Of a stretch of DNA of 6,882 nt, positions 5,236 through 6,882 are shown piece after piece. Each line of letters starts with the position of its first letter. Position 1 is the first letter of the stretch. The notes beneath the pieces are model-generated. The model ran no database searches. It was given only the letters and a program-made list of their open reading frames with translations, and was not told the DNA's origin. The stretch is from Oscillospiraceae bacterium (GTDB lineage: Bacteria; Bacillota_A; Clostridia; Oscillospirales; Oscillospiraceae). Position numbers and translations under genes: made by a program. The stretch lies in the NCBI GenBank assembly GCA_016302015.1, contig JAEDOJ010000081.1, positions 1-6,882 of the forward strand, written 5' to 3'.

Positions 5236-6832
5236 ACAGCGTCGCAAGCAGGTTACAGCCCCTTTTCTTCAGCCAGAAGTAAAGCACGGCGGACAGTCCC
5301 AGGGTGATTGCCGCAAAGCCGGCCATATAGCCCGTGAAGCCCAGCCTCCAGCCGCCCAGCAGATATCCGGCGCACAGGAGGGCATTGAAGGCAAAGCCGC
5401 TGAACAGGGTGATGGTCACGCAGGCGCTCTGCTTGATGGGTGTGATCTCGCTCGTCCAGGTCAGAATCGGCATTTTCAACCCCAATGTCAGGCCGAACAG
5501 AGCGTACAACAGCACAAAGGACAGGGGAACCAGCGTGGTCAATGCCAGGTTCAGGGGCGTGAGAGGATAGAGAACCGCGATCCCGGCGGTGCAGAGCAGG
5601 GTGGGGATGGCAGTCAGAAGGAGCTGCATTTCCAGCTTCGCCCGGAGCGCCTGCCACGGCTTCACCGGCAAAGACTGCAAAAGCCACAGGCTCTTTCCCT
5701 CCAGCGAGACGGAGGGCGCCGTCATATCGTTCATGGAGGCAAGCATACAGATCGCCCCGCAGAGCAGCACGGGGACGCTGCCGCTTCTCCCGCCGAACAC
5801 GGCGTTCAGGGTGGAGACCACAACGCCGCCCTTCCAGATCAGCAGTCCCCCGCCGACGGCCAGCAGGAGAACACCCAGACCGCAGTTGAGCATATAATTG
5901 GGGCTGGAGAGGAAGCGGCGGAATTCCTTTGCCAGCAGTGCGGAAGAAACGCTCTTCTGCTTCACCGCGCCTTCTCTGTACCGCTTCCCGGCGGAACGAG
6001 GGGCGGAAGTGGCGATTTTCAGGAAGCTGTGGGAAATCAGCGCCCACATCAATGCCAAAAGCGCCAAAATCACCGCCGAAACCACCAGCATCGCCAGGGC
6101 GTCACCGGCACCCACTCTGCCAAAGAGGTACAGCGGATAGGCGGCGCCTTTGATTTTCGCACCGTAGACCGCAGCGTTGGCAACCAAGTCCTGCAGCAGC
6201 GTCTGGGCTTTGAAATAGAAGAAATAGTATCCGCCGATAAACGCCAGAGAGACCACAACCGAAATGAAGCTCTTGTTCTTCAGCTTCAGGCTGATTTTTG
6301 CCACCACCCAGCCCAGCGTACAGGAGAGGGTCAGGACAAAAACGGAGACCAGCAGCATCAGCAGCAGGCAGCCGAGAATCACCGGAATCGACAGGGATAC
6401 CGTGATCCAATAGACAATGACCGCCGGGAGAAGCACGACCATGGAGTACATCAGACCCATCAGATAGACGGTCAGCAGGCGGGAGGCAATGATCGTATTG
6501 ACCGGGATCGGCAGTGACAGCAGGAGGTCGTTGTCCTTGGCAAGATACAGGCTGGAGTAGGTGTTAAACACGCTGCCGAAGGTTCCCAGCAGGACAGCCA
6601 TCAACCCCATCAGCGCAAAATACAGCCAGTCCATGCCCGCAGCGGAAAGGGCGCCGCAGAGGGACAGGGAGAGAAAGGCAAACATTCCCCCCAGCAGACC
6701 GACCATAATTCCCATAAACAGGAGCATATATGCAACAGTCCCCGCCTTGGAACGGGCACGGTTCTTTTTGGCGTCGTAGAAGTAGCTGCGGAAGATCTCT
6801 GTCAGTTGCTTTTTCAGAAGAGCCTTCAGCAT
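5234..6832 (-). CDS. ABC-2-type transporter permease, large two-half form
   Basis: This 532-residue membrane protein is the permease of an ABC exporter. I count about 12 likely membrane segments, at roughly 33-60, 69-90, 116-141, 148-178, 189-206, 245-270, 315-333, 352-368, 402-422, 429-451, 468-492 and 498-520. The N-terminal 30 residues are basic and cytoplasmic, and a basic loop at 272-305 separates two halves. Each half carries the same kind of motif before a membrane segment: KDNDLLLSLPIPV (99-111) and GKSLWLLQSLPVKP (379-392). This suggests a duplicated half-unit, so one chain may supply the whole channel. It resembles the large putative ABC permeases of Firmicutes (YthQ-like, Pfam ABC_tran_2 type, from memory). 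The substrate is unknown. The start is ATG 6832, seven bases after GGAGG, and it overlaps the end of the ATPase gene by 7 bases, so the two are translationally coupled. The stop lies within the shared terminator. Confidence 0.88.
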   Translation of the reverse strand: MLKALLKKQLTEIFRSYFYDAKKNRARSKAGTVAYMLLFMGIMVGLLGGMFAFLSLSLCGALSAAGMDWLYFALMGLMAVLLGTFGSVFNTYSSLYLAKDNDLLLSLPIPVNTIIASRLLTVYLMGLMYSMVVLLPAVIVYWITVSLSIPVILGCLLLMLLVSVFVLTLSCTLGWVVAKISLKLKNKSFISVVVSLAFIGGYYFFYFKAQTLLQDLVANAAVYGAKIKGAAYPLYLFGRVGAGDALAMLVVSAVILALLALMWALISHSFLKIATSAPRSAGKRYREGAVKQKSVSSALLAKEFRRFLSSPNYMLNCGLGVLLLAVGGGLLIWKGGVVVSTLNAVFGGRSGSVPVLLCGAICMLASMNDMTAPSVSLEGKSLWLLQSLPVKPWQALRAKLEMQLLLTAIPTLLCTAGIAVLYPLTPLNLALTTLVPLSFVLLYALFGLTLGLKMPILTWTSEITPIKQSACVTITLFSGFAFNALLCAGYLLGGWRLGFTGYMAGFAAITLGLSAVLYFWLKKRGCNLLATL

Positions 6833-6882
6833 ACCTCTCCCTCCAGTTCCAAAAAGACCTCCTCCAGAGAGTCGTCTCCCTT
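6826..6882 (-). CDS. ABC transporter ATP-binding protein, C-terminal end only
   Basis: Eighteen codons and a TGA stop (6828-6826) on the minus strand read KGDDSLEEVFLELEGEVC. The SLEEVFLEL block is the typical C-terminal end of ABC exporter ATPases, where LE-[ED]-[VI]-F closes the nucleotide-binding domain. The rest of the gene, including the Walker and signature motifs, lies beyond the right edge. Its end overlaps the permease start (ATG inside GTATGCTGA), the usual ATPase-then-permease operon order. The identification rests on a short tail plus this context. Confidence 0.8.
   Translation of the reverse strand, partial: KGDDSLEEVFLELEGEVC

Overview
The window is a stretch of ordinary housekeeping chromosome from a low-redundancy, GC-rich (over half G+C) Firmicute. 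The best guess is a gut anaerobe of the Clostridia (Oscillospiraceae-like). This rests on gene content and style: a TmcAL/YlbM-type enzyme, acetate kinase and peptidase T of Firmicute type, a lipoprotein with a LAAC lipobox, AGGAG-type ribosome binding sites and sigma-A-like promoters. It is an inference, since no rRNA or lineage marker is present. I see no mobile element, CRISPR array, tRNA or phage gene.

Layout from left to right. (1) 1-572, minus strand: the N-terminal part of a secreted, cysteine-rich protein with a CHAP/NlpC-like fold, cut by the left edge. It has its own good promoter and probably a TTG start. (2) 657-1790, minus: tmcAL, the acetate-using enzyme that makes N4-acetylcytidine in elongator tRNA-Met. 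(3) A 125-bp divergent intergenic region holding two face-to-face promoters and a near-perfect 17-bp dyad. (4) 1916-3115, plus: ackA, acetate kinase. A strong hairpin with a short T run follows. (5) 3174-4376, plus: pepT, a tripeptidase. (6) 4440-5174, plus: a lipoprotein of unknown function with its own extended -10 promoter. (7) A bidirectional terminator at 5189-5235. (8) 5234-6832, minus: a large ABC-2-type permease, overlapped at its start by the last codons of its ATPase gene (6826-6882, cut by the right edge).

How the genes fit together. tmcAL and ackA are transcribed divergently from one shared control region, and both use acetate chemistry (acetate + ATP). This gives a plausible link between fermentation state and tRNA modification. 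pepT likely gets part of its transcription by read-through from ackA and supplies amino acids from peptides. The lipoprotein and the ABC exporter converge on a shared terminator and belong to separate transcription units. Every gap between genes is shorter than 130 bp.

I found no convincing undescribed system. The items most worth a second look are the dyad between tmcAL and ackA and the cysteine-rich secreted CHAP-like protein.
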